Under the pieces are notes generated by a model. It was given only the letters and a program-made list of their open reading frames with translations. It was not told the DNA's origin and made no database searches. Made by a program: the position numbers and the translations under genes. Below, in pieces: positions 18,558-27,895 of a stretch of DNA of 64,000 nt. The number at the start of each line of letters is the position of its first letter. The stretch's first letter is position 1. This stretch comes from Streptomyces wuyuanensis (GTDB taxonomy: Bacteria > Actinomycetota > Actinomycetes > Streptomycetales > Streptomycetaceae). The stretch is taken from assembly GCF_900103455.1 (NCBI RefSeq), contig NZ_FNHI01000002.1, positions 1 to 64,000 of the forward strand, in the 5' to 3' direction.

Positions 18558-18765
18558 GGGGTCTCCGTTCGTACTGCGGCGTGGGTCCACTGCGGCGTGG
18601 GTCGCCCGATCGGACCAGGGCCGGGTGCGTGCCCCTTTCTATCGTCGCTCGGTCACCGGGTGAAGAAACATCGGGCTTCCGGTGCGGTTCGCCGGAGAGC
18701 TTCCCGTTTCCCGGCCGTTCGCGCACCCGTGGCCGGGCCCGGGTGCACCACCAGTAGGGTGGGCG

Positions 18766-18850
18766 GTACGCACGGCGACTGGCGTACGCGGAACGAACCG
18801 CGGGGGAGCCGTGTGCGGCAGAACCTGCGAGGTGCCGCCCGCCTGGGCAC
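18766..18850 (+). promoter_or_regulatory. ZTP (pfl) riboswitch upstream of glyA
   Basis: The conserved blocks of the pfl motif appear in order. GGCGACTGGCG lies at 18774-18784, followed by a hairpin CGCGG-AACGAA-CCGCG. GGGGGAGC follows at 18802-18809, then GTGTGCGG pairing back to CGCACGG, a variable linker, and GCCGCCCGCCTGGGC at 18834-18848. These are the ligand and pseudoknot elements of ZTP riboswitches, which sense the purine intermediate ZTP/AICAR when 10-formyl-tetrahydrofolate runs low. glyA is an established target class. The GGAGG ribosome binding site is 26 bases after the motif, so control at translation or by early termination is possible. Confidence 0.88.
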
Positions 18851-18885
18851 CCGGGACGCACCCGCCATCTGCCCCGGAGGACGCC

Positions 18886-20163
18886 ATGACCGTTCCCGCC
18901 ACGCCCGACCGCCGTCCCGCGCTCACCGCCGCCGATCCCGAACTGGCCGCGCTCGTGGGCGCCGAGGAGCGGCTGCAGGCCGACACCCTGCGGCTCATCC
19001 CCAGCGAGAACTACGTCTCCCAGGCGGTGCTGGAAGCCTCCGGCACCGTCCTGCAGAACAAGTACAGCGAGGGCTACCCCGGGCGGCGCTACTACGAGGG
19101 CCAGCAGAACATCGACCAGGTCGAGCTGCTCGCCGTCGCCCGCGCCAAGTCCCTCTTCGGCGTCGAGCACGCCAATGTCCAGCCCTACTCCGGGTCCCCG
19201 GCCAATCTGGCGGTCTACCTCGCCTTCGCCGAGCCCGGCGACACCGTGATGGGCATGGCCCTCCCCATGGGCGGCCACCTCACCCACGGCTGGGGCGTCT
19301 CCGCCACCGGCAAGTGGTTCCGCGGCGTCCAGTACGGCGTCCGGGAGGACACCGGTCTCATCGACTACGACGAGGTGCGTGAACTCGCCCTCAAGGAGCG
19401 GCCGAAGGTCATCTTCTGCGGCGGCACGGCCCTGCCCCGCACCATCGACTTCGGCGCGTTCGGAGAGATCGCCCGCGAGGCCGGTGCCGTGCTCGTCGCC
19501 GACGTGGCGCACATCGCCGGCCTGATCGCCGGCGGCGCCCATCCCTCGCCGGTCCCGCACGCGGACGTGGTCTCCACGACCACCCACAAGACGCTGCGCG
19601 GTCCTCGGGGCGCCATGCTGATGTGCCGCGATGAGCACGCCAAGGCCATCGACAAGGCCGTCTTCCCCGGCCTCCAGGGCGGGCCGCACAACCAGACCAC
19701 CGCCGCCATCGCCGTCGCCCTGCACGAGGCGGCGCAGCCCTCCTTCCGCGACTACGCCCACGGTGTCGTCGCCAACGCCAGGGCCCTTGCCGAGGCCCTG
19801 CTCGCCCGCGGCTTCGAGCTGGTCTCCGGCGGCACCGACAACCACCTCGTGCTGATCGACCTCACCTCCAGGGAGGTCCCGGGCAAGGTCGCGGCACAGG
19901 CCCTGGACCGGGCCGGGATCGTGGTCAACTACAACACCGTGCCCTACGACCCGCGCAAGCCGTTCGACCCCTCCGGCATCCGCATCGGCACGCCCTCCCT
20001 GACCTCCCGCGGCCTCACCGCGGAGCACATGCCGGCCGTCGCCGGCTGGATCGACCGTGGAGTGGCCGCCGCCCGCAACGGCGACGAGGACGCGCTGGCC
20101 ACGATCCGGGCCGAGGTCGGCGACCTGATGGCCGCGTTCCCTGCCCCGGGCCTGCCGGCCTGA
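18886..20163 (+). CDS. glyA: Serine hydroxymethyltransferase
   Basis: This 425-residue PLP enzyme interconverts serine and glycine and loads one-carbon units onto tetrahydrofolate. IPSENYVSQAVLEASG, the tetrahydrofolate and PLP regions NKYSEGYPGRRYYEGQQNID and ADVAHIAGLIAGG, and the Schiff-base lysine about K235 in STTTHKTLRGPRG are all present. The ATG at 18886 has a clear GGAGG five bases upstream. The ZTP riboswitch in its leader ties expression to folate one-carbon status. The gene is single and divergent from rocD; a second glyA elsewhere is common in Streptomyces. Confidence 0.96.
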   Translation: MTVPATPDRRPALTAADPELAALVGAEERLQADTLRLIPSENYVSQAVLEASGTVLQNKYSEGYPGRRYYEGQQNIDQVELLAVARAKSLFGVEHANVQPYSGSPANLAVYLAFAEPGDTVMGMALPMGGHLTHGWGVSATGKWFRGVQYGVREDTGLIDYDEVRELALKERPKVIFCGGTALPRTIDFGAFGEIAREAGAVLVADVAHIAGLIAGGAHPSPVPHADVVSTTTHKTLRGPRGAMLMCRDEHAKAIDKAVFPGLQGGPHNQTTAAIAVALHEAAQPSFRDYAHGVVANARALAEALLARGFELVSGGTDNHLVLIDLTSREVPGKVAAQALDRAGIVVNYNTVPYDPRKPFDPSGIRIGTPSLTSRGLTAEHMPAVAGWIDRGVAAARNGDEDALATIRAEVGDLMAAFPAPGLPA

Positions 20164-20459
20164 CCCGACCGGGTCTGCCGGTTCGAGCCGGCGCCGGGAC
20201 CCGCCCCCGCGCGCGCCGTCCGGCCCGTCCCGGCTGGCACCGACGGGGGCGTGGCCTCCCGACGGGCGGGCATCGCCTCCGCCTACGGATCCGGAAAGCC
20301 GCTGCCGCGGCCCCGGTCCCCGTCCCCGGCGCCCCCCGGCCCCCGCGGTGGGGGAGGCGGGCGGCGAGGGGCCGCAGGGCAGCGCCGAGAACCGCCCCCG
20401 CGGCTGGACACCGGTATGGCCCCCCAGTCGCCGGTGCCGCCCGGCAGCCGGCGCCGCAC
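20164..20459. other. Gene-free spacer after glyA
   Basis: No intact gene is visible. The minus-strand frames here probably include the eroded 3' end of the secreted-protein pseudogene described at 20460-20935, as their composition is proline, glycine and arginine rich. A short GCCGG-TTCGA-CCGGC hairpin just after glyA could help end its transcript. Confidence 0.4.
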
Positions 20460-20935
20460 CGGACCGGGGTGACGCGGTGCCGCCGCCGTCCTCCCACGGC
20501 GACCCCGGCGGGACGGCGACGCCCTGCCCGCCGCTCCTCCCGCCCATCACCCCGAGCTTCCGCAGCAGCGCCGTCAGCTCCCGCGGGGCCGCGGCCCCGT
20601 GCCAGAACCTGTCGTACGACTCCGGGAGTCCTCTCGCCGTGTGGATCCCCACCGTGCGCCCGTCCTCCGAGGGGTAGACGCGGTCCAGCCGCCAGGGCGT
20701 GTTGTCGCGCAACATCCAGACCATGTTGATCCGGATCACTCCCGTCACCCGGTCCAGGCGCGGCGGGCGGTCCTGCGCCGGCGGCGACGGCCCCGTCGTC
20801 GAGCAGCGAGGACGGCCGACGGTATTCCGCCGACGAGCCGTACAGCCCCGTCGCCTCACCGCACTCCGGGGACACCCTCAGCACGCTCGCCGGGCCGCCC
20901 GCGACCGCGCCCGGGGCGAGGAACAGACCCGCACC
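20460..20935 (-). pseudogene. Frameshifted secreted-protein gene, remnant
   Basis: Two frames carry one former protein. The 5' piece, about 20935-20800, reads AIALGAGLFLAPGAVAGGPA followed by VLRVSPECGEATGLYGSSAE, which looks like a signal segment plus mature start. After a frameshift near 20795 it continues in another frame with DRVTGVIRINMVWMLRDNTP and then ESYDRFWHGAAAPRELTALL, to about 20560, and beyond that the frame degrades. It immediately follows a sigma factor gene that has lost its 3' end, so it may once have been that sigma factor's partner. The family is unknown to me. Confidence 0.6.
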
Positions 20936-21468
20936 CAGGGCGATGGCTCCGGCAGCGCCAGAAGTGCGGCGACTCGTCCCTCCAGCTCCAGCAGATAGCG
21001 GTGGATCACGACCTGCCGATGCTCCTCGCCCAGCTCGTCCAGAGCGGCGAGCAGCGGCCCGCGCCGCTCGCCCGCCACCGCCGCGACCACGGGGTCGGCC
21101 GCATCCGGTATCAGCATCTCCGCACCGCCCGGCAGGCTCGCCTCCCGCCCGGCGAGCTCACGCATCCGCACCGCCGACCGCACTGTGTTCCTCGTCTCAT
21201 CGACGACGATCCGCAGCAGCCACGGCCGGAAGGGCGAGCCTTCCCGGAACCGGCCCAGAGACCGGTACGCCTTGAAGAAGGCGGACTGCACCACGTCCTC
21301 CGCGTCCGACCCGGCACCGCAGGCCACCGCCGCACGCAGTGCCACCGGTGTGTACGCGCGCACCGGCTCCGCATACGCCTCGGGCTCCCCGGAACGCACG
21401 CGCGCGATCACCGCTGCCTCGTCGACGACGGTCAGAGTGCGGTCCCCCTCCAGGGTCCCCTCCCGCAT
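20878..21468 (-). pseudogene. Sigma-70 family (ECF-like) sigma factor lacking region 4
   Basis: The frame encodes sigma region 2: ARVRSGEPEAYAE, GSDAEDVVQSAFFKAYRSLG and FRPWLLRIVVDETRN. It reaches the start of region 4 in LDELGEEHRQVVIHRYLLEL. Where the promoter -35 binding helix-turn-helix should follow, the sequence changes abruptly to VAALLALPEPSPWVRV and stops. The same DNA in another frame is the signal sequence of the next protein, so a deletion has fused the two genes out of frame. Without region 4 it should not work as a normal sigma factor. The ATG at 21468 is the likely start; it is divergent from trpS. Confidence 0.75.
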
Positions 21469-21482
21469 GCCCACACCGCTGA

Positions 21483-22556
<1,074 letters not shown>

Positions 22557-22666
22557 GGCCGCGGGTTCCGCAGGGCACCGGGGCAAAGGGCCCTGGCGGG
22601 ACCACGGCCGCAGGCGTCACACTGGCGCCTGCGCAGACCACCGAGAATCCGGATGAGGAGGACGAC

Positions 22667-23254
22667 GTGGGGACCGTAACGCTCGGCGTTTCGATCGCGG
22701 TCCCGGAGCCCTACGGCAGCCTGCTCCAGGAGCGGCGCGCGGGCTTCGGGGATCCCGCAGCGCACGGCATCCCCACGCATGTGACCCTGCTCCCGCCCAC
22801 CGAGGCCGACGAGTCGGTCCTGCCCGAGGTGGAGGAGCATCTGACGAGGGTCGCGGCCGCGGGCCGGGCGTTCCCCATGCGGCTGTCCGGCACCGGCACG
22901 TTCCGCCCGCTGTCGCCCGTGGTGTTCGTCAAGGTGGTGGAGGGCGCCGCGGCCTGCACCGAGCTCCAGCAGCGGGTGCGGGACGACTCGGGGCCGCTCG
23001 TGCGTGAGCTGCAGTGGCCCTACCACCCGCACGTGACCGTCGCACACGGCATCGCCGAGGAGGCGATGGACCGGGCGTACGAGGAGCTGGCCGGCTACGA
23101 GGCCGCGTGGAACTGCACCTCCTTCGCCCTCTACGAGCAGGGCGCGGACGGGGTGTGGCGCAAGCTGCGCGAGTACGCGTTCGGCGGCGGTCCCGTGCCG
23201 GGCGTCCCGCCGCAGAGCGCCCCGGTCGACGAACCGGCCGCCACGCACCACTGA
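22667..23254 (+). CDS. 2'-5' RNA ligase/cyclic phosphodiesterase-like protein
   Basis: This 195-residue 2H phosphoesterase-type protein carries the two HxT motifs that define the family: HVTLLPP near residue 38 and HVTVAHG near residue 124. Members open or form 2',5' or cyclic phosphate bonds in RNA or nucleotides; the physiological substrate in actinobacteria is unknown. The GTG at 22667 is preceded by GAGGAGG, a strong ribosome binding site. It follows trpS, with a hairpin-forming spacer (GCCGCGGG..., 22557-22615) that could attenuate read-through. Confidence 0.88.
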   Translation: MGTVTLGVSIAVPEPYGSLLQERRAGFGDPAAHGIPTHVTLLPPTEADESVLPEVEEHLTRVAAAGRAFPMRLSGTGTFRPLSPVVFVKVVEGAAACTELQQRVRDDSGPLVRELQWPYHPHVTVAHGIAEEAMDRAYEELAGYEAAWNCTSFALYEQGADGVWRKLREYAFGGGPVPGVPPQSAPVDEPAATHH

Positions 23255-23373
23255 CGCCGGAGCCGCCCCGCACCGCGGATCCCGCGGGCGGGACGGCCCG
23301 GATCAAGGCGCCCGGGAAGGGGCGGTCCCGGCCGGGGCGACGTCCCTCCGAGGCCCGCGGTGCCGCTGACGGC

Positions 23374-24129
23374 TCAGACCGGAAGCCGGCGGAACAACGG
23401 CCGTGGGACGTGCCGCAGAGCCGACATCACCACCCGCAGCACGCCCGGAACCCACACGGTCTCGGAGCGCCGCCGCAGCCCTTTCTCGATGGCCTGTGCC
23501 ACCTGGTCGGGCGTTGTGGCCAGAGGCGCCTCCACCAGCCCCGCCGTCATCTTCGACCGCACGAACCCCGGCCTGACGACCATCACGTGCACCCCCGTGC
23601 CGTGCAGGGCGTCGCCGAGCCCCTGGGCGAAGGTGTCGAGCCCCGCCTTGCTGGAGCCGTAGATGAAGTTGGCCCGCCGGGCCCGCTCGCCCGCCACCGA
23701 CGACAGCACGACGAGCGAGCCGTGCCCCTGCGCCTGCAGTGCGCCCGCGCAGATCAGCCCGGAGGACACCGCCCCGGTGTAGTTGGTCTGGGCGACGCGG
23801 ACCGCCGCGAGCGGCCTGGCCTCGTCGTGCGCCTGATCGCCCAGGACACCGAAGGCGAGCAGCACCATGTCGATGTCGCCCTCGGCGAAGACCTTGCCGA
23901 GGACCTCCTCGTGACCGCTGGGGTCCAGGGCGTCGAAGGGCACGGTGCGTACGTCCGCGCCGAGTTCGCGCAGTCCGTCGGCGGCGGAGTCCAGCGCGGG
24001 GGAGGGGCGGCCGGCGAGCCAGACCGTACGGGTACGGCGGGCCACCAGCCGGCGCGCCGTGGCCAGGCCGATCTCCGACGTACCGCCGAGGACGAGCAGG
24101 GTCTGGGGAGTGCCGAAAGCGTCCTTCAT
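23374..24129 (-). CDS. dprE2: Decaprenylphosphoryl-2-keto-ribose reductase (SDR family, DprE2-like)
   Basis: This 251-residue short-chain dehydrogenase would reduce the 2-keto intermediate of polyprenylphosphoryl ribose to the arabinose epimer, together with DprE1. The NAD-binding motif LGGTSEIGLATARRL is near residues 15-29, and the catalytic block has Ser in VVLSSVAGERARRANFIYGS with Tyr and Lys in YGSSKAGL. GAAGGAG precedes the ATG. It lies 42 bases after the DprE1 gene, and the pairing identifies both. Streptomyces do not make mycobacterial arabinogalactan, so the end product is uncertain. Confidence 0.88.
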   Translation of the reverse strand: MKDAFGTPQTLLVLGGTSEIGLATARRLVARRTRTVWLAGRPSPALDSAADGLRELGADVRTVPFDALDPSGHEEVLGKVFAEGDIDMVLLAFGVLGDQAHDEARPLAAVRVAQTNYTGAVSSGLICAGALQAQGHGSLVVLSSVAGERARRANFIYGSSKAGLDTFAQGLGDALHGTGVHVMVVRPGFVRSKMTAGLVEAPLATTPDQVAQAIEKGLRRRSETVWVPGVLRVVMSALRHVPRPLFRRLPV

Positions 24130-24171
24130 GGTGCGTGCTCCTTCGTCACATTGGTGCTGGGCCGGCCGAGG

Positions 24172-25596
24172 TCACAGGGAGAGCCGGCGGGACAGGTCGG
24201 ACACGAACACCCCGCGCGGGTCGAGCCGTGCGCGCAGCGCCCGGAAGCGGTCGAGGCCCGGGTACATCACGGTCAGCAACTCCGGCCGCAGCCGGGAGTC
24301 CTTGGCCAGATAGACCCGCCCGCCCGCGTCGGCCACCACCTGGTCGAGCCCGTCCAGGAACGTGCCGAGGCCGGGCAGCCCGGCCGGTACGTCCAGGGCG
24401 AGCGTCCAGCCGGGCATCGGGAACGACAGCCAGCCCGGGTCGCCCTCGCCGAACCTCTTCAGCACGGCGAGGAACGAGGGGCATCGCTGCCGGGAGACGC
24501 GCCGTACGACCTCGCGCAGCGCCTCCTCCTGTCCGTGGCCGACCACGAACTGGTACTGGACGAAGCCGCTGCGGCCGTAGACGCGGTTCCAGTGCGGAAC
24601 TCCGTCGAGCGGATGGAAGAAGGCCGGGATGCTCTGCAGCTGCCCGCGGCGTGCGCGCGGAGCGCGGCGGTACCAGACCTCGTTGAAGAGGGACACGGAG
24701 GCGCGGCCGAGCAGCCCTTCGGGCACGAAGCCGGGCGGGGAGAAGAGCTGCCGGGGTCGGAAGTCCAGTGGCCGGCGCCGTGCGCGCACCGGGAGCGCGT
24801 CGAGCGGCGCGTGCTCCCCGCGGGTGAGCACCGCGCGACCCGTCGCCGCGCCGCGCGCGAGCAGGTCGATCCACGCGACCGAATACCGGCGTCGGTCTTG
24901 TGCGGCGGTCAGACGGGACATCAGGTCGTCGAGGTCGGTGGCGCGTTCGGTGTCCACCGACATCAGCGAGGTCTCGACGGGGTGCAGCCGAATCGTGGCG
25001 GAGAGGACCACGCCGGTCAGGCCCATGCCCCCGGCCGTCGCGTCGAAGAGCTCGGTGCCGGGGACCACCGTGCGCACCTCGCCGTCGGCGGTCAGCAGTT
25101 CCAGCGAGAGCACATGGCGGGAGAACGAGCCCGACACATGGTGGTTCTTGCCGTGGATGTCGGCGCCGATGGCCCCGCCGACCGTGACGTAGCGGGTGCC
25201 GGGCGTGACCGGCACGAACCAGCCGAGGGGCAGCAGCACCTCCATCAGCCGGTGGAGGCTGACGCCCGCGTCGCACACGACGACGCCGCCCTCGGCGTCG
25301 ATGGTGCGGACGCGGTCCAGCCCGGTCATGTCGAGTACGGCCCCGCCGGCGTTCTGCGCCGCGTCACCGTAGGCCCGGCCCAGCCCGCGGGCGATGGTGC
25401 CGCGGCTGCCGCACCGGTGCACGGCCGCCACGGCCTCCTCGTGCGTACGGGGACGGACCAGCAGCGCCACGGAGGGCGCGGTGCGCCCCCAGCCGGTCAC
25501 CGGCACCGGCAGGTCCTCGTCCGGGTCGGAACGGGTCGCGGGCGGGGGCGGGGCGGTGTGCTCGGCGGGGGCGACGGGGGCGCACTCGGCAGACAT
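24172..25596 (-). CDS. dprE1: Decaprenylphosphoryl-beta-D-ribose oxidase (FAD-linked, DprE1-like)
   Basis: This 474-residue FAD-dependent oxidoreductase would oxidise the C2 of polyprenylphosphoryl ribose. The FAD-binding segment GTIARGLGRAYGDAAQNAGG near residues 80-105 and VTVGGAIGADIHGKNHHVSG with its histidine cluster near 165-185 match DprE1 and its relatives. The C-terminal YLAKDSRLRPE and FRALRARLDPRGVFVSDLSR also fit. A short proline-rich N-terminus precedes the FAD domain. It is first in a two-gene operon with DprE2 and divergent from the phosphatase/UbiA operon. Confidence 0.88.
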   Translation of the reverse strand: MSAECAPVAPAEHTAPPPPATRSDPDEDLPVPVTGWGRTAPSVALLVRPRTHEEAVAAVHRCGSRGTIARGLGRAYGDAAQNAGGAVLDMTGLDRVRTIDAEGGVVVCDAGVSLHRLMEVLLPLGWFVPVTPGTRYVTVGGAIGADIHGKNHHVSGSFSRHVLSLELLTADGEVRTVVPGTELFDATAGGMGLTGVVLSATIRLHPVETSLMSVDTERATDLDDLMSRLTAAQDRRRYSVAWIDLLARGAATGRAVLTRGEHAPLDALPVRARRRPLDFRPRQLFSPPGFVPEGLLGRASVSLFNEVWYRRAPRARRGQLQSIPAFFHPLDGVPHWNRVYGRSGFVQYQFVVGHGQEEALREVVRRVSRQRCPSFLAVLKRFGEGDPGWLSFPMPGWTLALDVPAGLPGLGTFLDGLDQVVADAGGRVYLAKDSRLRPELLTVMYPGLDRFRALRARLDPRGVFVSDLSRRLSL

Positions 25597-25747
25597 GCGC
25601 GCGACGGTATCGCCAGCTATAGGTGATTTGCGCTCAATATCCCTGACTCGCCGAAACGGGTGATTAAACGAGTGTCACAAAATATGACCGCAAATTTCGG
25701 CCTCGCGTTGAGAAGAGTCGCTCCTGGTTCATCGAAAGGGGCGGCAG
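25597..25747. promoter_or_regulatory. Divergent promoter region of the two DPA-type operons
   Basis: These 151 bases separate the DprE1 start from the PAP2 phosphatase start and are noticeably AT-richer than the genes (for example GGTGATTTGCGCTCAATATC, and AATATGACCGCAAATTTCGG), as expected for promoters. I cannot assign the individual -10 and -35 boxes with confidence. Confidence 0.5.
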
Positions 25748-26434
25748 ATGCGAGACGCCGAAGGGGCACCCCGGCGGGACCCGCAGGACCGGCGGGCCAC
25801 GCACGGCCCGGGTGACCCGCACGACCCGCCGTACCGGGGCCGTCCGCCGGACCCCCGGCACGGGCACGGGTACAGGCACGGACGAGCGGGCTGGACCGCC
25901 GCCGAGCGGCGGATGCTGGCAGTGCTGCGCGGCTGCGGCGACGAGCCCCGGGTGGCCGCGGCGGCCCGTGCGCTCTCGCACGGAGGCGAGCACGGCGCGC
26001 TCTGGCTCGGGGCGGGCCTGGTCTGCGCGGTGGCCGACCGGGAGCGGCGTGAGGGCTGGCTGCGCGGCACCGCGCTGATCGCCGCCGCCCACCTGGCCAG
26101 CATGGGCGTCAAACGCGTGGTGCGCCGCCCCCGGCCCCTGCTGCCCACGGGCGAGCCGCTCGTACGCACCGCGGGGCGCCACTCCTTCCCCAGTTCGCAC
26201 GCCACCTCGGCCGCCGCCGCCGCCGTGGCCTTCGGGGTGCTGCGCCCGGCGGGCCGCGTGGTGGTCCCGCCGCTCGCCGCGGCCATGTGCGTCTCCCGCC
26301 TGGTCGCCGGGGTCCACTACCCCACCGACGTGGCCGCCGGGGCGCTGCTCGGCGGGCTGCTGGCACGCGGCGGAGCCGCCTGGCTGCGGGCCGGGGGCGG
26401 CGGGCACCGGGACGGCGGAGGACGCCGTGTCTGA
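25748..26434 (+). CDS. PAP2-family phosphatase, probably polyprenylphosphoryl-5-phosphoribose phosphatase
   Basis: This 228-residue membrane-associated phosphatase has the three-part acid phosphatase signature: KRVVRRPRP, PSSHATSAA and SRLVAGVHYPTDVAAG, carrying the catalytic histidines. The first 45 residues are rich in proline and charged residues, with hydrophobic helices following. Its overlap with the UbiA-type gene and closeness to DprE1/DprE2 match the Mycobacterium route in which phosphoribose is moved to polyprenyl phosphate, dephosphorylated, then epimerised. The function is inferred from that context. Confidence 0.87.
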   Translation: MRDAEGAPRRDPQDRRATHGPGDPHDPPYRGRPPDPRHGHGYRHGRAGWTAAERRMLAVLRGCGDEPRVAAAARALSHGGEHGALWLGAGLVCAVADRERREGWLRGTALIAAAHLASMGVKRVVRRPRPLLPTGEPLVRTAGRHSFPSSHATSAAAAAVAFGVLRPAGRVVVPPLAAAMCVSRLVAGVHYPTDVAAGALLGGLLARGGAAWLRAGGGGHRDGGGRRV

Positions 26435-27404
26435 GCGCAGCACCGCGCTGCTGGAGCAGCCGGGAGAGCCCGAACGGCCGTCGCCGCCGCCGGGCGGGGG
26501 CGTCCGCGCGCGCCGGCGTCCGCTGCGCCTGCCGATCGGTCTCGTCAGGACGGCCAGACCACGCCAGTGGATCAAGAACGTGCTGGTCGGAGCGGCTCCC
26601 GCCGCGGCCGGGGAGCTGGTGTCCCGGCAGACCGCCCTGCAACTCGGCGTCGTCTTCGTGCTGTTCACGGCTGCCGCCGCTGCCGTCTACCTGATCAACG
26701 ACGCACGGGACGCGGAGGCCGACCGCGCGCATCCCGTGAAGTGCCGGCGGCCGGTGGCCCGCGGGGACGTGCCGGTACCCGTCGCCTACACCGCGGGGGT
26801 GCTGCTCGCCGTCGCCTCGACCGCCGCGGCGGCCGTCCTCTGCAACGCCATGACGGCCGCGCTGCTGACGGCGTACGTGGTGATGCAGGTGGCCTACTGC
26901 GTCCGGCTCAAGCACGTCCTCGTGGTCGATCTGGCCGTCGTCACCACCGGGTTCCTGATGCGCGCCATGATCGGCGGGGTCGCGCTGTCCATTCCGCTCT
27001 CCCGCTGGTTCCTGATCACCACCGGCTTCGGAGCGCTCTTCATGGTGGCCGCCAAGCGCTACTCGGAAGCCGTCGAGATGGAGGGCTCGGACGGTGCGAC
27101 CCGCGCCCTGCTCACCTCGTACACGACCGGCTACCTTCGCTTCGTGTGGCAACTCGCGGCCGGTGTCGCGGTCCTCGGCTACTGCCTCTGGGCCCTGGAG
27201 GGCGGCGGCACCGCCGACGGCGCGCTGCTGCCGTGGCGCCAGCTCTCGATGATCGCGTTCATCCTGGCCGTCCTGCGGTACGCGGTGTTCGCCGACCGGG
27301 GTGCCGCGGGCGCCCCCGAGGACGTGGTCCTGCGCGACCGGCCGCTCGCCGTCATCGGACTGGCCTGGCTGGCGATCTACGGAATGGCGGTCGCGGACCT
27401 GTGA
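26427..27404 (+). CDS. ubiA: Decaprenyl-phosphate phosphoribosyltransferase (UbiA family)
   Basis: This 325-residue polytopic membrane protein has about eight hydrophobic segments. The first aspartate-rich motif of UbiA enzymes is in YLINDARDAEADRAHP, near residues 88-103, and a second polar loop, AAKRYSEAVEMEGSDGATRA, follows. These match the actinobacterial phosphoribosyltransferase that uses PRPP and polyprenyl phosphate, not quinone prenylation. The GTG at 26427 overlaps the phosphatase by eight bases, and its stop overlaps the GtrA start, so the operon is tightly coupled. Confidence 0.88.
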   Translation: MSERSTALLEQPGEPERPSPPPGGGVRARRRPLRLPIGLVRTARPRQWIKNVLVGAAPAAAGELVSRQTALQLGVVFVLFTAAAAAVYLINDARDAEADRAHPVKCRRPVARGDVPVPVAYTAGVLLAVASTAAAAVLCNAMTAALLTAYVVMQVAYCVRLKHVLVVDLAVVTTGFLMRAMIGGVALSIPLSRWFLITTGFGALFMVAAKRYSEAVEMEGSDGATRALLTSYTTGYLRFVWQLAAGVAVLGYCLWALEGGGTADGALLPWRQLSMIAFILAVLRYAVFADRGAAGAPEDVVLRDRPLAVIGLAWLAIYGMAVADL

Positions 27405-27895
27405 CCGAGCCGCTGCACCGGCCCCTCCTCCGTCGGCGGGCCCGGGCCTGCGGGCCGGACGGGCGGGAACTCGTCTCGTTCCTGCTGGTCGGATGCTGCG
27501 CCTACGCCGTCGACCTCGCGCTCTTCGCGGTCCTGCGCGGCGCCCTCGGCTGGGAGCCGCTGACCGCGAAGGCCCTGTCCTTCCTCGCCGGCTCCGGCGT
27601 GGCCTACCTGGGGAACGCGCTGGGCACCTACGGCGGCCGCGGGCGCGCCCGGCGGGTCTCCTGGCGGGACTGCTGCGCCTTCTTCGGGGTCAACGCGGCC
27701 GGCGCCCTCGTCCAGCTGCTCTGCCTCGCCGTCTCCCACCACGTCCTCGGCTTCACCTCGGCCCGTGCCGACACCGTGTCAGGACTGGGCGTAGGCATGG
27801 TCCTCGCGACCTGTCTGCGCTTCTGGGGCACGCGAACGCTCGTCTTCGGATCAACTGCGCCGACCGGGGGAAGGCGTAGGCCATGGACTGGCTGA
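27401..27895 (+). CDS. GtrA-family membrane protein
   Basis: This 164-residue protein has four hydrophobic segments starting at ELVSFLLVGCCAYAVDLALF, the GtrA fold. GtrA-like proteins are thought to flip or guide polyprenyl-linked sugars across the membrane. Position after the UbiA-type gene (GTGA overlap at 27401) suggests it handles the pathway's polyprenylphosphoryl pentose, as proposed for the mycobacterial homologue. The proposed substrate is inference. Confidence 0.83.
   Translation: MTEPLHRPLLRRRARACGPDGRELVSFLLVGCCAYAVDLALFAVLRGALGWEPLTAKALSFLAGSGVAYLGNALGTYGGRGRARRVSWRDCCAFFGVNAAGALVQLLCLAVSHHVLGFTSARADTVSGLGVGMVLATCLRFWGTRTLVFGSTAPTGGRRRPWTG

Noticed and set aside
17716-20859. A 1,047-codon minus-strand open frame across glyA and rocD
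   Set aside because: It is the mirror of high-GC coding bias over glyA and rocD. Only its first ~100 codons, from the frameshifted remnant at 20460-20935, look like real protein.
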